From CAZCBN01 sp964496975 (GTDB taxonomy: Bacteria > Planctomycetota > Phycisphaerae > Phycisphaerales > UBA1924): a DNA stretch of 12,310 nt. Positions 6,866-12,310 of the stretch are shown here, one piece after another. The notes under the pieces were generated by a model that made no database searches, had not been told where the DNA came from, and saw only the letters and a list, made by a program, of their open reading frames with translations. The stretch lies in assembly GCA_964496975.1 (NCBI GenBank), contig CAZCBN010000099.1:1-12310 (forward strand), in the 5' to 3' direction. Within the stretch, counting starts at the first letter, position 1; every line of letters starts with the position of its first letter. Position numbers and translations under genes: made by a program.

Positions 6866-7747
6866 GGCCAGCAGCTCCCGCAGCGCCTCCCCCGGCGCCG
6901 CCTGCCGCATCAGGTGCTCCCCCACCAGCACGATCCGCACCCCCACCTCCCGCAGCCGCCGCAGGTGGTCGGGCGTCGTGATCCCGCTCTCGGAGACCAG
7001 CACCGACGTGTCCTCCACCAGGTCCACCAGCCGCAGCGTGTGCCCTACGTCCGTTGTCATGCTCGAAAGGTCGCGGTTGTTGATCCCAAGCAGGCAGTAC
7101 GAGGGGTGCGGGAACCCGACGTGCGGCCTCACCCGCAGCAGGTTCTCCATGCTGTGCACCTCCACCAACGCCGTCAGTTGCAACTGCTGCGCGAGGATCA
7201 GCATGTCCACCAGCTCCGACTGGTTCAGCGCCTCGGCGATGAGCAGCACCGCGTCCGCCCCCGCCGCCCGGCTCTCCCAGAGCTGGATCGGGTCGACAAC
7301 AAAGTCCTTCCGCAGCACCGGCAGCGAGCACGCCTCCTTCACCCGCTGGATGTACGACAGGTGCCCGCCGAAGAACCGCTCGTCCGTCAGACATGAAATC
7401 GCCGCCGCGCCCCCGCGCTCGTACGCCGCCGCGATCGCCTCGGGCCGAAAGCCCCCGCCCGCGTACTCTGGGCGGATGAGGCCCGCCGATGGACTCTGCC
7501 GCTTGATCTCCGCGATCACCCGCGTCGGCCCCGCCTCGCGCCGCGTCACCGCGCGAAAAAAGTTCCGCGGCGGCTCGGCCTGCGCCACCTCCGCCTCCAG
7601 CTCCGCCATCGTCCGCGTCGCCCGAAGCCGCGCCACCTCGCCCCGCTTGTGCTCCAAAATCTCCGCCAGCACCGGCGGCCGATTGGAAGCCGGTCCGGTC
7701 GCGCCAGTGGGTCCGGTCGGGTTTGGTTGGTCGGCGGCGTCGCTCAT
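6863..7747 (-). CDS. trpC: Indole-3-glycerol-phosphate synthase
   Basis: The enzyme closes the indole ring, turning carboxyphenylamino-deoxyribulose phosphate into indole-3-glycerol phosphate in tryptophan synthesis. From the ATG at 7747 the protein has 294 aa and the family's (beta/alpha)8 signatures: IAEIKRQSPS (E80, K82), VLRKDF (K147), LVEVHS (E196), GINNRDL (N223) and VSESGI (E253, S254). These correspond to the known catalytic and phosphate-binding residues. A short insertion (VGFPHPSYC, about 210-218) precedes GINNRDL. The first 25 residues are a low-complexity Pro/Gly/Thr stretch with no counterpart in typical enzymes of about 260 aa. A GTG at 7672 (V26) would give the normal length, and neither start has a clear ribosome-binding site. 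The gene stands alone, with no other trp biosynthesis gene in view. It diverges from the CPBP protease gene, and its stop codon lies within a tandem repeat. The identity is certain; the start is not. Confidence 0.93.
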   Translation of the reverse strand: MSDAADQPNPTGPTGATGPASNRPPVLAEILEHKRGEVARLRATRTMAELEAEVAQAEPPRNFFRAVTRREAGPTRVIAEIKRQSPSAGLIRPEYAGGGFRPEAIAAAYERGGAAAISCLTDERFFGGHLSYIQRVKEACSLPVLRKDFVVDPIQLWESRAAGADAVLLIAEALNQSELVDMLILAQQLQLTALVEVHSMENLLRVRPHVGFPHPSYCLLGINNRDLSSMTTDVGHTLRLVDLVEDTSVLVSESGITTPDHLRRLREVGVRIVLVGEHLMRQAAPGEALRELLA

Positions 7748-7832
7748 CGCGGCGATTGTTGCGGCCGCCGCCGCCCCCGTCTCGGCCGCCGCGGCCCCCG
7801 CCCTCCCCGCGGCCGCCGAGCCCGCCGCCGCG

Positions 7833-8822
7833 ATGAACCCCGCGACGGACGCTGCGGTCCACGCCGCGACGAACGGCGCCACGACCGCCATCGTCGCCAT
7901 CGCCGCCCTGTGGGCCGCCGTCGCGACGTTCATCGCCTTCCGCCGCGGCCTCTGGCGGCCCCAGCCCACACCCCCAACGCCAGCTCTCAACCCAACCCCA
8001 GCCCAACCCCCCCCCGCCGACGGCGACACCGCTCCCCAACCGCCCCAGCCGCTCCAGCTCGCCCCCCGACCGCTGCGCTCCATCCCCGCCCTCGCCGTCG
8101 GCGCCATCGCCGTGCTTGGCGGGATGGTCGTCGGCGCGGCCTGCGCCGCCATCCCCATCGCCCTCTCCGGGCCCGGCGCCCAGCCCAGCCCCCTCGACAT
8201 CGCCATCCCCGTCGCCGTCAGCTTGCTCGTCTCCTCCTCCGTCGCCCTCCTCGCGGGCGCCCTGCTCACGGACCGCTTCGCCTCCCTCACCCCGGCCCCG
8301 CGCGACCTTCCCCGCGGCGCGCTCTGGACCGCCGGCGTCCTCCCCGTGGTGCTCCTCTCCGCCGCCGCGGCGAGCGTCGTGTCGGCCCTGCTCCGCGGCA
8401 CCCCCGGCCCCACCATCGCGCACGAAAGCCTCGCCGCCATCGTCGGCGACCCGTGGAGCCTCGCCTCCCTCCTTTCCATTGTCTCCGCCGTCCTGCTCGC
8501 GCCCATCGCCGAGGAAATCTTCTTCCGCGGCTGCCTTCAGAACATCATCCGCCGGATCGCCGTCGCCTTCACCCTCCCCGAGCGCATCGCCGCCCGCGGC
8601 GCCGTCCTCGCCACCGCCGCGCTCTTCGCGTGGACCCACCTCGGCGTGCTCACCGCGGGAGCCCTGCACGCCCTCGTCCCGCTCTTCGTGCTGGGCGTCT
8701 TCCTCGGCTGGGCCTTTGAACGCACCCGCCGCATCGGCGTCTGCATCGTCATCCACGCCCTCTTCAACCTCGCCAACGTCGCCCTCGCCCTCGCCCTCGC
8801 GCCCGCCGGCACCCAGCCCTGA
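7833..8822 (+). CDS. CPBP family intramembrane glutamic endopeptidase
   Basis: A multi-spanning membrane protein of 329 aa from the ATG at 7833. It carries the three motifs of the CPBP (CAAX protease and bacteriocin-processing, Rce1-like) family: EEIFFRG (E227, E228, R232), FAWTH (F265, H269) and HALFN (H308, N312). These supply the catalytic Glu and the polar residues around it. About seven or eight hydrophobic segments can be seen, including one near residues 16-33 that is followed by an FRRGLW turn and a Pro-rich cytosolic-type loop (about 42-78). The start is uncertain. The open frame continues upstream, and a GTG at 7707 would add a signal-like Ala-rich segment but overlap the 5' end of trpC unless trpC starts at 7672. 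No ribosome-binding site decides this. The next gene in the same frame is trpS. The substrate is unknown; no peptide or bacteriocin gene lies beside it. Confidence 0.88.
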   Translation: MNPATDAAVHAATNGATTAIVAIAALWAAVATFIAFRRGLWRPQPTPPTPALNPTPAQPPPADGDTAPQPPQPLQLAPRPLRSIPALAVGAIAVLGGMVVGAACAAIPIALSGPGAQPSPLDIAIPVAVSLLVSSSVALLAGALLTDRFASLTPAPRDLPRGALWTAGVLPVVLLSAAAASVVSALLRGTPGPTIAHESLAAIVGDPWSLASLLSIVSAVLLAPIAEEIFFRGCLQNIIRRIAVAFTLPERIAARGAVLATAALFAWTHLGVLTAGALHALVPLFVLGVFLGWAFERTRRIGVCIVIHALFNLANVALALALAPAGTQP

Positions 8823-8848
8823 ACCGCTTTCCCGCCCTCGAATACACT

Positions 8849-8912
8849 CCCCCTCCCCCTCCCCCCCCCCCCCCCCCACCCCCCCCCCCCCCCCCCGCCC
8901 ACCCCCCCCTCC
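8849..8912. repeat. Near-pure poly-C tract spanning the expected trpS start
   Basis: 58 of these 64 bases are C. The runs are C5, T, C5, T, C17, A, C18, G, C3, A, C8, T, C2. The minus strand is therefore G-rich and could form G-quadruplexes. The second half (C18-G-CCC-A) closely matches the tract at the window end (C17-G-CCC-A). Runs of this length are also a known weak point of sequencing and assembly. Confidence 0.9.
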
Positions 8913-9968
8913 AAGCCCCGCATCCTCACCGGCGACACCCCCACCGGCAAGCTCCACCTGGGCCACTACGTCGGCAGCCTCGAAAACCGCCTGCGCCTGC
9001 AGGACCAGTACGACTGCTACTTCCTCATCGCCAACATGCACGCCTACACCACCCGCGCCGACAAGCCCGCCGACATCCGCCAGAGCACCATCGAGATCGT
9101 CAAAGACTGGATCGCCTGCGGCATCGACCCGAGCCGCAGCACCCTCGTCCTCCAGACCGAGGTCCCCGCCATCGCCGAGCTCACCTGGTACCTCGCGATG
9201 CTCCTCCCCTTCAACCGCGTCATGCGGAACCCCACCCTCAAAACCGAGATCGAAGAAAAGGGCCTGGGCGAGACCTACTCCTTCGGCTTCCCCATGTACG
9301 CCGTGGGCCAGTGCGCCGACATCCTCGTCTTCCGCCCCGAGCTCGTCCCCGTCGGCGAAGACCAGGTCGCCCACATCGAGCCCTGCCGCGAGGTCGCACG
9401 CCGCTTCAACCAGCTCTACTGCCGCGTCGACCCCCACACCCAAGACGCCGACTACGTCAAGGCCGGCGGCCTCTTCCCCATCCCAAAGGCCGAGGTCGGA
9501 CGCGTCGGCCGCCTCCCCGGCGTCGACGGCCGAAAAATGTCCAAGAGCCTCAACAACGCCATCTACCTCAGCGACTCCACCAAAGACATCAAAAAGAAGA
9601 TCGGCTCCATCACCACCGGCCGCCAGAGCATGACCGAGCCCGGCGACACCTCCAACATCCTCTTTGACTACGTCCGCGCCTTCATCACCGACCCCGCCAA
9701 GGTCGCCGACCTCGAACGCCGCTACGCCGCCGGCGACAACATCGGCGACGGCCACGTCAAGGCCGAGATCGCCGACGCCATCGAGACCCTCATCGCCCCC
9801 ATCCGCACCCGCCGCGCCGAGCTCGACACCCCCGCCGGCGAGGCCAAGGTCGAAGAACTCATCCGCGAGGGCACCCGCCGAGCAAACGCCGTCGCTGAAG
9901 AAACGCTCCACCAAGCCAAAAAAGCCATGCACCTCGACTTCGGCCCCCGCGACCTCCGCCTGCGCTGA
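8913..9968 (+). CDS. trpS: Tryptophanyl-tRNA synthetase, start codon not visible
   Basis: A class I aminoacyl-tRNA synthetase that charges tRNA(Trp). Reading in frame from base 8913 gives 351 aa, the usual size. The N-terminus KPRILTGDTPTGKLHLGHYVG carries the HIGH-type motif (HLGH, 8955-8966). GRKMSKS (KMSKS at 9534-9548) is the second ATP-binding signature, and 'EVPAIAELTWYLAML' and 'FPMYAVGQCADIL' line the Trp pocket. No ATG, GTG or TTG occurs in any plus-strand frame between the CPBP stop at 8822 and base 8913; that space is mostly a poly-C tract. The first in-frame ATG (9036) lies after the HIGH motif and would give an inactive enzyme. The true start has therefore probably been lost to a sequence error, or an unusual codon is used. 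trpS is followed 39 nt later by a HEAT-repeat protein gene. The identity is certain; the 5' end is unresolved. Confidence 0.92.
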   Translation, partial: KPRILTGDTPTGKLHLGHYVGSLENRLRLQDQYDCYFLIANMHAYTTRADKPADIRQSTIEIVKDWIACGIDPSRSTLVLQTEVPAIAELTWYLAMLLPFNRVMRNPTLKTEIEEKGLGETYSFGFPMYAVGQCADILVFRPELVPVGEDQVAHIEPCREVARRFNQLYCRVDPHTQDADYVKAGGLFPIPKAEVGRVGRLPGVDGRKMSKSLNNAIYLSDSTKDIKKKIGSITTGRQSMTEPGDTSNILFDYVRAFITDPAKVADLERRYAAGDNIGDGHVKAEIADAIETLIAPIRTRRAELDTPAGEAKVEELIREGTRRANAVAEETLHQAKKAMHLDFGPRDLRLR

Positions 9969-10007
9969 AGCGCCACATCAGCCCCACGCGCCCTCGTGCC
10001 GCCCCGC

Positions 10008-10871
10008 ATGTCCCTCCGCCCACGCGACATCCCGCGCGCCACCGTCCTCGCCCTGAGCCGCGGCGAGCGCGAGACCAAAAACCTCGCCGAGGCCCTCGCC
10101 CTCAACGACCACACCCTGCTCCTCGCCGCCTTCCCCACCCTCCCCCCGCGCGACGCCGACGCGCTGAAGCTCGCCAAGAAAAACAACCTCGGCGTCACCC
10201 GCCGCATGGCCCTCGCTGCCACCATCCTCTTCAACGCCGCCGGCGACCGCGACGCCGCCCAACGCGACCTCTTCCGCCGCGCCGCCTCCCACCCGAGCGA
10301 CACCGTGCGTGGCTGGGCCTGCTACCTCGTCGCCCTCGCCCCAGGGCTCTCGCTCGCCGAGCGTCTGCGCCGCATCCGCCCCCTCGCCGACGACCCGCAC
10401 TTCGGCGTCCGCGAGTGGGCGTGGATGGCCCTCCGCCCGCACATCGCCACCGAGATCGACGCCGACATGGGCGCCCACATGCCCGCCAGGATCGACGCCG
10501 ACGCCAGCGGCACTGGCCGTGGCACGCGTGGCCCCGGCGAAACCGGCGCCACCCTCGCGATGCTCACACCCTGGACCGCCGAGCCCTCGCCCTTCCTCCG
10601 CCGCTACGCCGTTGAGATCACCCGCCCCCGCGGCGTGTGGTGCGCCCACCTCAGGCCGCTGCGCGCCGACCCGCGCCCGGCCCTGCCCATCCTCGAACCC
10701 CTCCGCGCCGACCCCGAAAAATACGTGCAAGACAGCGTCGCCAACTGGCTCAACGACGCCGCGAAGGACCACCCCGACTGGGTCCGCACCCTCACCGCAC
10801 GCTGGAACCACGAAAGCCCTGCACCCGCGACCAAGCGAATCACCACCCGAGCCCAGCGATCACTGCGCTAG
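10008..10871 (+). CDS. DNA alkylation repair-like HEAT-repeat protein (AlkC/AlkD superfamily)
   Basis: A 287-aa all-helical protein. The pattern of repeated helices ('VREWAWMALRPHI', 'FLRRYAVEITRPRGVWCAHL', 'ILEPLRADPEKYVQDSVANW' then LNDAAKDHPDW at about 248-258) matches the DNA_alkylation family (AlkC/AlkD superfamily). In that family stacked HEAT-like repeats wrap DNA and expose alkylated bases for glycosylase action. The ending ATKRITTRAQRSLR also fits. A low-complexity insert of about 30 residues, rich in D, A, G and M (about 150-178), separates two repeats. The ATG at 10008 is chosen; a GTG at 9996 is 4 codons longer, and neither has a good ribosome-binding site. The gene lies 39 nt after trpS on the same strand, so they may share a transcript. 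Members of this superfamily differ in activity, so repair function is inferred from fold alone. Confidence 0.8.
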   Translation: MSLRPRDIPRATVLALSRGERETKNLAEALALNDHTLLLAAFPTLPPRDADALKLAKKNNLGVTRRMALAATILFNAAGDRDAAQRDLFRRAASHPSDTVRGWACYLVALAPGLSLAERLRRIRPLADDPHFGVREWAWMALRPHIATEIDADMGAHMPARIDADASGTGRGTRGPGETGATLAMLTPWTAEPSPFLRRYAVEITRPRGVWCAHLRPLRADPRPALPILEPLRADPEKYVQDSVANWLNDAAKDHPDWVRTLTARWNHESPAPATKRITTRAQRSLR

Positions 10872-10930
10872 CCACGCACCCGCCCGGCCGCTCCGCAACG
10901 CTGCCGCTCTGCCAACCGGCCACGTCCCCC

Positions 10931-11701
10931 TCACGCCGCGTCCCCAATCCCCTCCCCCAGCTCCAGCTCCATCTCCCCGAGCGCCGCCAGTTCCTTCTCG
11001 CTGAACCGGCGCTGCCAGTTCTCCGGCCGCACCCCGCTCGCCGTGTTCGCCGCCTCGCGCCAGTCCTCGCACGCACCCAGCTTCAGCTCGCTCGGCATCG
11101 TCTTGCGATACCCGAGCAGGCGGATCACCTCCAGCACGTCCGTCCACGCCGGGAACATCACGCCGTTGCTGCGCTTGAACTCGTCGATCGCCTTCACGAA
11201 CAAAAACTGCTCGCGCGTCAGCTCCCCCGCCTCCGCCGCACGCGAGAAGTCGCTGAGCCGCCGCCCGGGCCCGCGCCGACGCTCGGCCCCGGTCGGCTCC
11301 CCGCCCCGCGCCGCCTGCGCCTGCGGGTCGTCGCGCCGGTCCAGCCCGCTCCGCCGGTCCACCACCGACCCCACCGGCGGGTACACCGGCTCCGCCCCGG
11401 GCCGCGCGACGCCAGTCCGCGGTTCAGGAGGCCGGGCGGTATCAGGCCGGGCCGCGTCAGGCCGAGCCGCGTCAGCCCGGGCCGCCCCGCCCGCGAACGC
11501 CGGGTCACCCCCCGCCGCCTCGCCCCCAGACCCGACGCGAGTGGACGCGCCATCCCCCGAAGCGGGCCGCCCCCCGGGCGTGCCCCCATCCGTACCCCGG
11601 CCAGACTCCTGGCCAAAACCCCGGCCAAAACCCCGGCCAAAACCCCGGACAGAGCGGCCTTCACCCGGCGACGTGTTCCCGGCCACGGACGCACCCTCCA
11701 T
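10931..11701 (-). CDS. Hypothetical protein with disordered N-terminus and Arg-rich RRxGxDRR motif
   Basis: The protein has 256 aa from the ATG at 11701. Residues 1-110 are low-complexity (Gly, Arg, Ala, Pro, Asp) and include a GFGR repeat (20-30) and AARPD repeats (78-90). Then come DRRSGLDRR (115-123) and ERRRGPGRRLSDF (140-152), followed by a compact, probably helical domain (about 153-200: 'LTREQFLFVKAIDEFKR', 'FPAWTDVLEVIRLLGYRK') and an acidic helical tail. The C-terminal half resembles small proteins I associate with Planctomycetes, but I know no function. Starts at 11725 (ATG) and 11743 (TTG) are also open and none has a clear ribosome-binding site. The gene lies 75 nt after the acidic-protein gene on the same strand and is probably co-transcribed with it. 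The basic patches suggest nucleic-acid or acidic-protein binding, which is speculation. Confidence 0.75.
   Translation of the reverse strand: MEGASVAGNTSPGEGRSVRGFGRGFGRGFGQESGRGTDGGTPGGRPASGDGASTRVGSGGEAAGGDPAFAGGAARADAARPDAARPDTARPPEPRTGVARPGAEPVYPPVGSVVDRRSGLDRRDDPQAQAARGGEPTGAERRRGPGRRLSDFSRAAEAGELTREQFLFVKAIDEFKRSNGVMFPAWTDVLEVIRLLGYRKTMPSELKLGACEDWREAANTASGVRPENWQRRFSEKELAALGEMELELGEGIGDAA
11439..11483. repeat. Three 15-bp tandem repeats inside the Arg-rich gene
   Basis: GTATCAGGCCGGGCC (11439-11453), GCGTCAGGCCGAGCC (11454-11468) and GCGTCAGCCCGGGCC (11469-11483) lie head to tail. The unit is a multiple of three, so the frame is kept, giving repeated AARPD-type residues in the disordered region of the minus-strand protein. 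Confidence 0.75.
11611..11646. repeat. Three perfect 12-bp tandem repeats inside the Arg-rich gene
   Basis: GGCCAAAACCCC is repeated three times without change (11611-11622, 11623-11634, 11635-11646). On the minus strand it encodes GFGR-GFGR-GFGQ in the disordered N-terminus. The perfect identity suggests recent slippage or selection. The AAAA/TTTT core is unusual in such GC-rich DNA. Confidence 0.85.
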
Positions 11702-11776
11702 GCGTCGCGGCCCACACCACCTCATCCGCGGGGGACGCGGCAACGCCCGCCCCGCGCAACCACTCGCCGCGACGAC

Positions 11777-12088
11777 TCAAAGATCGTCGTCGTCGTCCTC
11801 CCCCTCGACTCCCTCTTCAAACTCGTCCTCATCATCCTCGAACTCGTCGAACCCTTCGTCAAAGCCCTCGTCTTCCTCGCCTTCCTCATCATCCCCAAAG
11901 AAGGCATCGTCGTCGTCCTCGTCCTTCGCGAGCACCATCGCCCCCGAAGCCCCGCCCCAGGAAGCCCCGCCCGAGGAAACCACGCCCGAGAACGCGTCAA
12001 ACCCAAACCCGGCGACCGGCGCCCCGCAAAGGCCCGCCCAGTCCGGCACGTCCGCTCGCAGGCTCGTCGAAAGTTCCATGGTCGTCAT
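11777..12088 (-). CDS. Small hypothetical protein with an extremely acidic C-terminal tail
   Basis: The protein has 103 aa from the ATG at 12088. This start is chosen because GGAG lies 6 nt upstream; ATGs at 12100 and 12079 are alternatives. Residues 1-54 are a modest N-terminal part (MELSTSLRADVPDWAG, then a Gly/Ser/Ala-rich stretch). From residue 55 on, 33 of 49 residues are Asp or Glu, with Phe spaced through them (DAFFGDDEE, GFDEGFDEF) and DDDDDL at the end. Such tails often mimic nucleic acid or bind basic proteins, but no family is recognised. The gene has its own predicted promoter near 12240-12267 and precedes the Arg-rich gene on the same strand. The opposite frame is a Ser-rich shadow of the GAC/GAG codons. 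I believe it is real because it has a ribosome-binding site and a clean stop. Confidence 0.65.
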   Translation of the reverse strand: MTTMELSTSLRADVPDWAGLCGAPVAGFGFDAFSGVVSSGGASWGGASGAMVLAKDEDDDDAFFGDDEEGEEDEGFDEGFDEFEDDEDEFEEGVEGEDDDDDL

Positions 12089-12180
12089 CGCCCGCTCCAT
12101 CGTCTCGATCTGCCCGGCTCACCGGCTCGCGTGACCCTCACGCCGCCGGCCCCGGCTCCGTGCGTTCCACCTCGCCAAAG

Positions 12181-12218
12181 CCCCTCTGCAAGCCCGGCGA
12201 ACACTCCGCCGCAGGGGG
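12181..12218. other. Bulged inverted repeat in the predicted leader of the acidic-protein gene
   Basis: CCCC-T-CTGC (12181-12189) can pair with GCAGGGGG (12211-12218) with a single T bulge, enclosing a 21-nt loop. It lies in the predicted leader of about 145 nt between the promoter and the start at 12088. A regulatory role is only a possibility. Confidence 0.25.
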
Positions 12219-12239
12219 CCCTCCCCCCACCGGCCGCGC

Positions 12240-12267
12240 AGCGTAGTCAGGGTCCGGCGCGTGTCAA
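12240..12267 (-). promoter_or_regulatory. Predicted sigma70-type promoter of the acidic-protein/Arg-rich gene pair
   Basis: Read on the minus strand, TTGACA (complement of 12262-12267) is followed by a 16-nt spacer and TACGCT (complement of 12240-12245), a 3/6 match to TATAAT. The -35 context GTTGACAC is the same as in the promoter at 4156. The -10 is weak, so the call rests mainly on the -35 and on its position upstream of a minus-strand gene. Confidence 0.45.
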
Positions 12268-12269
12268 CA

Positions 12270-12310
12270 CCCCCCCCCCCCCCCCCGCCCACCTCCCCCC
12301 ACCCCCCCCC
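12270..12310. repeat. Poly-C tract at the window end
   Basis: The order is C17, G, C3, A, C2, T, C6, A, C9, up to the last base. It repeats the pattern seen at 8879-8909 (C18-G-CCC-A-C8). A contig edge in such a tract is plausible. Confidence 0.85.

Noticed and set aside
6863..7747. Attenuator, T-box or Trp leader peptide controlling trpC or trpS
   Set aside because: No run of Trp codons, T-box bulge motif or terminator/antiterminator pair could be found in the upstream sequences.
8849..8912. Phase-variable poly-C contingency locus
   Set aside because: It looks like one, but trpS is normally essential and contingency tracts usually control surface proteins; a sequencing or assembly fault is more likely without read evidence.
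6654..9932. A 1092-codon open frame on the minus strand across trpC, the CPBP gene and trpS
   Set aside because: It is antisense to three well-identified genes and reads as low-complexity Gly/Asp/Ala/Arg sequence; long stop-free antisense frames are expected at this GC content.
9036..9968. trpS starting at the first in-frame ATG (9036)
   Set aside because: This start removes the ATP-binding HIGH-type motif, which is clearly encoded upstream at 8955-8966; the reading frame is intact from 8913.
10872..10930. Terminator between the convergent AlkC-like and Arg-rich genes
   Set aside because: No stem longer than a few base pairs and no T-tract could be seen in these 59 bases.
11611..11646. Short CRISPR-like or attachment-site repeat
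   Set aside because: The 12-bp units are directly adjacent with no spacers and lie in frame inside a coding sequence; this is a simple coding tandem repeat.
11043..12134. A 363-codon plus-strand open frame rich in Ser and Pro
   Set aside because: It mirrors the GAC/GAG-rich and repeat-rich minus-strand genes; the Ser runs are the complement of the Asp/Glu tail and no domain or ribosome-binding site supports it.

Overview
The window reads as chromosomal DNA from a very GC-rich bacterium, most likely a planctomycete of the Phycisphaerae type. The grounds are very strong G/C preference at third codon positions, a cytosolic HDOD/kinase signalling cluster, a TlpA-like thioredoxin fused behind a DUF2092/LolA-like domain, a TrpC with an insertion before its GINNRDL motif, and a small Arg-rich 'RRxGxDRR' protein of a sort I associate with Planctomycetes. 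The assignment is an impression from protein style and was not tested by a search. The homopolymer-C tract at the very end suggests that the window may stop at a contig edge.

Layout. (i) 1-4127, plus strand: a signal-transduction cluster made of the tail of a response-regulator receiver, an HDOD-GAF-like-histidine kinase fusion, and a degenerate receiver joined by a coiled coil to a GAF-like domain. (ii) 4156-5067, plus strand: a lipoprotein of unknown function behind a near-consensus sigma70-type promoter. (iii) 5166-6641, minus strand: an exported thioredoxin-family protein, convergent with the lipoprotein gene. The interval between them is filled by a GC-rich tandem repeat that ends exactly at the thioredoxin stop codon. 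(iv) 6863-7747, minus strand: trpC (indole-3-glycerol-phosphate synthase), again with tandem repeats abutting its stop codon. (v) 7833-10871, plus strand: a CPBP-family membrane protease, trpS (tryptophanyl-tRNA synthetase) and a HEAT-repeat DNA-alkylation-repair-like protein. (vi) 10931-12088, minus strand: two small hypothetical genes, one Arg-rich and one with an extremely acidic tail, probably transcribed together from a promoter near 12240-12267.

The first three genes probably act together as an intracellular phosphorelay or sensory complex. The thioredoxin and the lipoprotein are envelope proteins. trpC and trpS sit either side of the CPBP protease gene and both concern tryptophan, but no attenuator or T-box linking them is visible.

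The most notable points are: the trpS start codon is missing inside a 64-nt, almost pure C tract that resembles the tract ending the window; short GC-rich tandem repeats begin exactly at two minus-strand stop codons; the kinase has an HDOD fusion and a partner with a degenerate receiver; and the lipoprotein promoter may drive a leaderless transcript. No tRNA, rRNA, CRISPR array or insertion sequence was found. No gap between genes exceeds about 225 bases.
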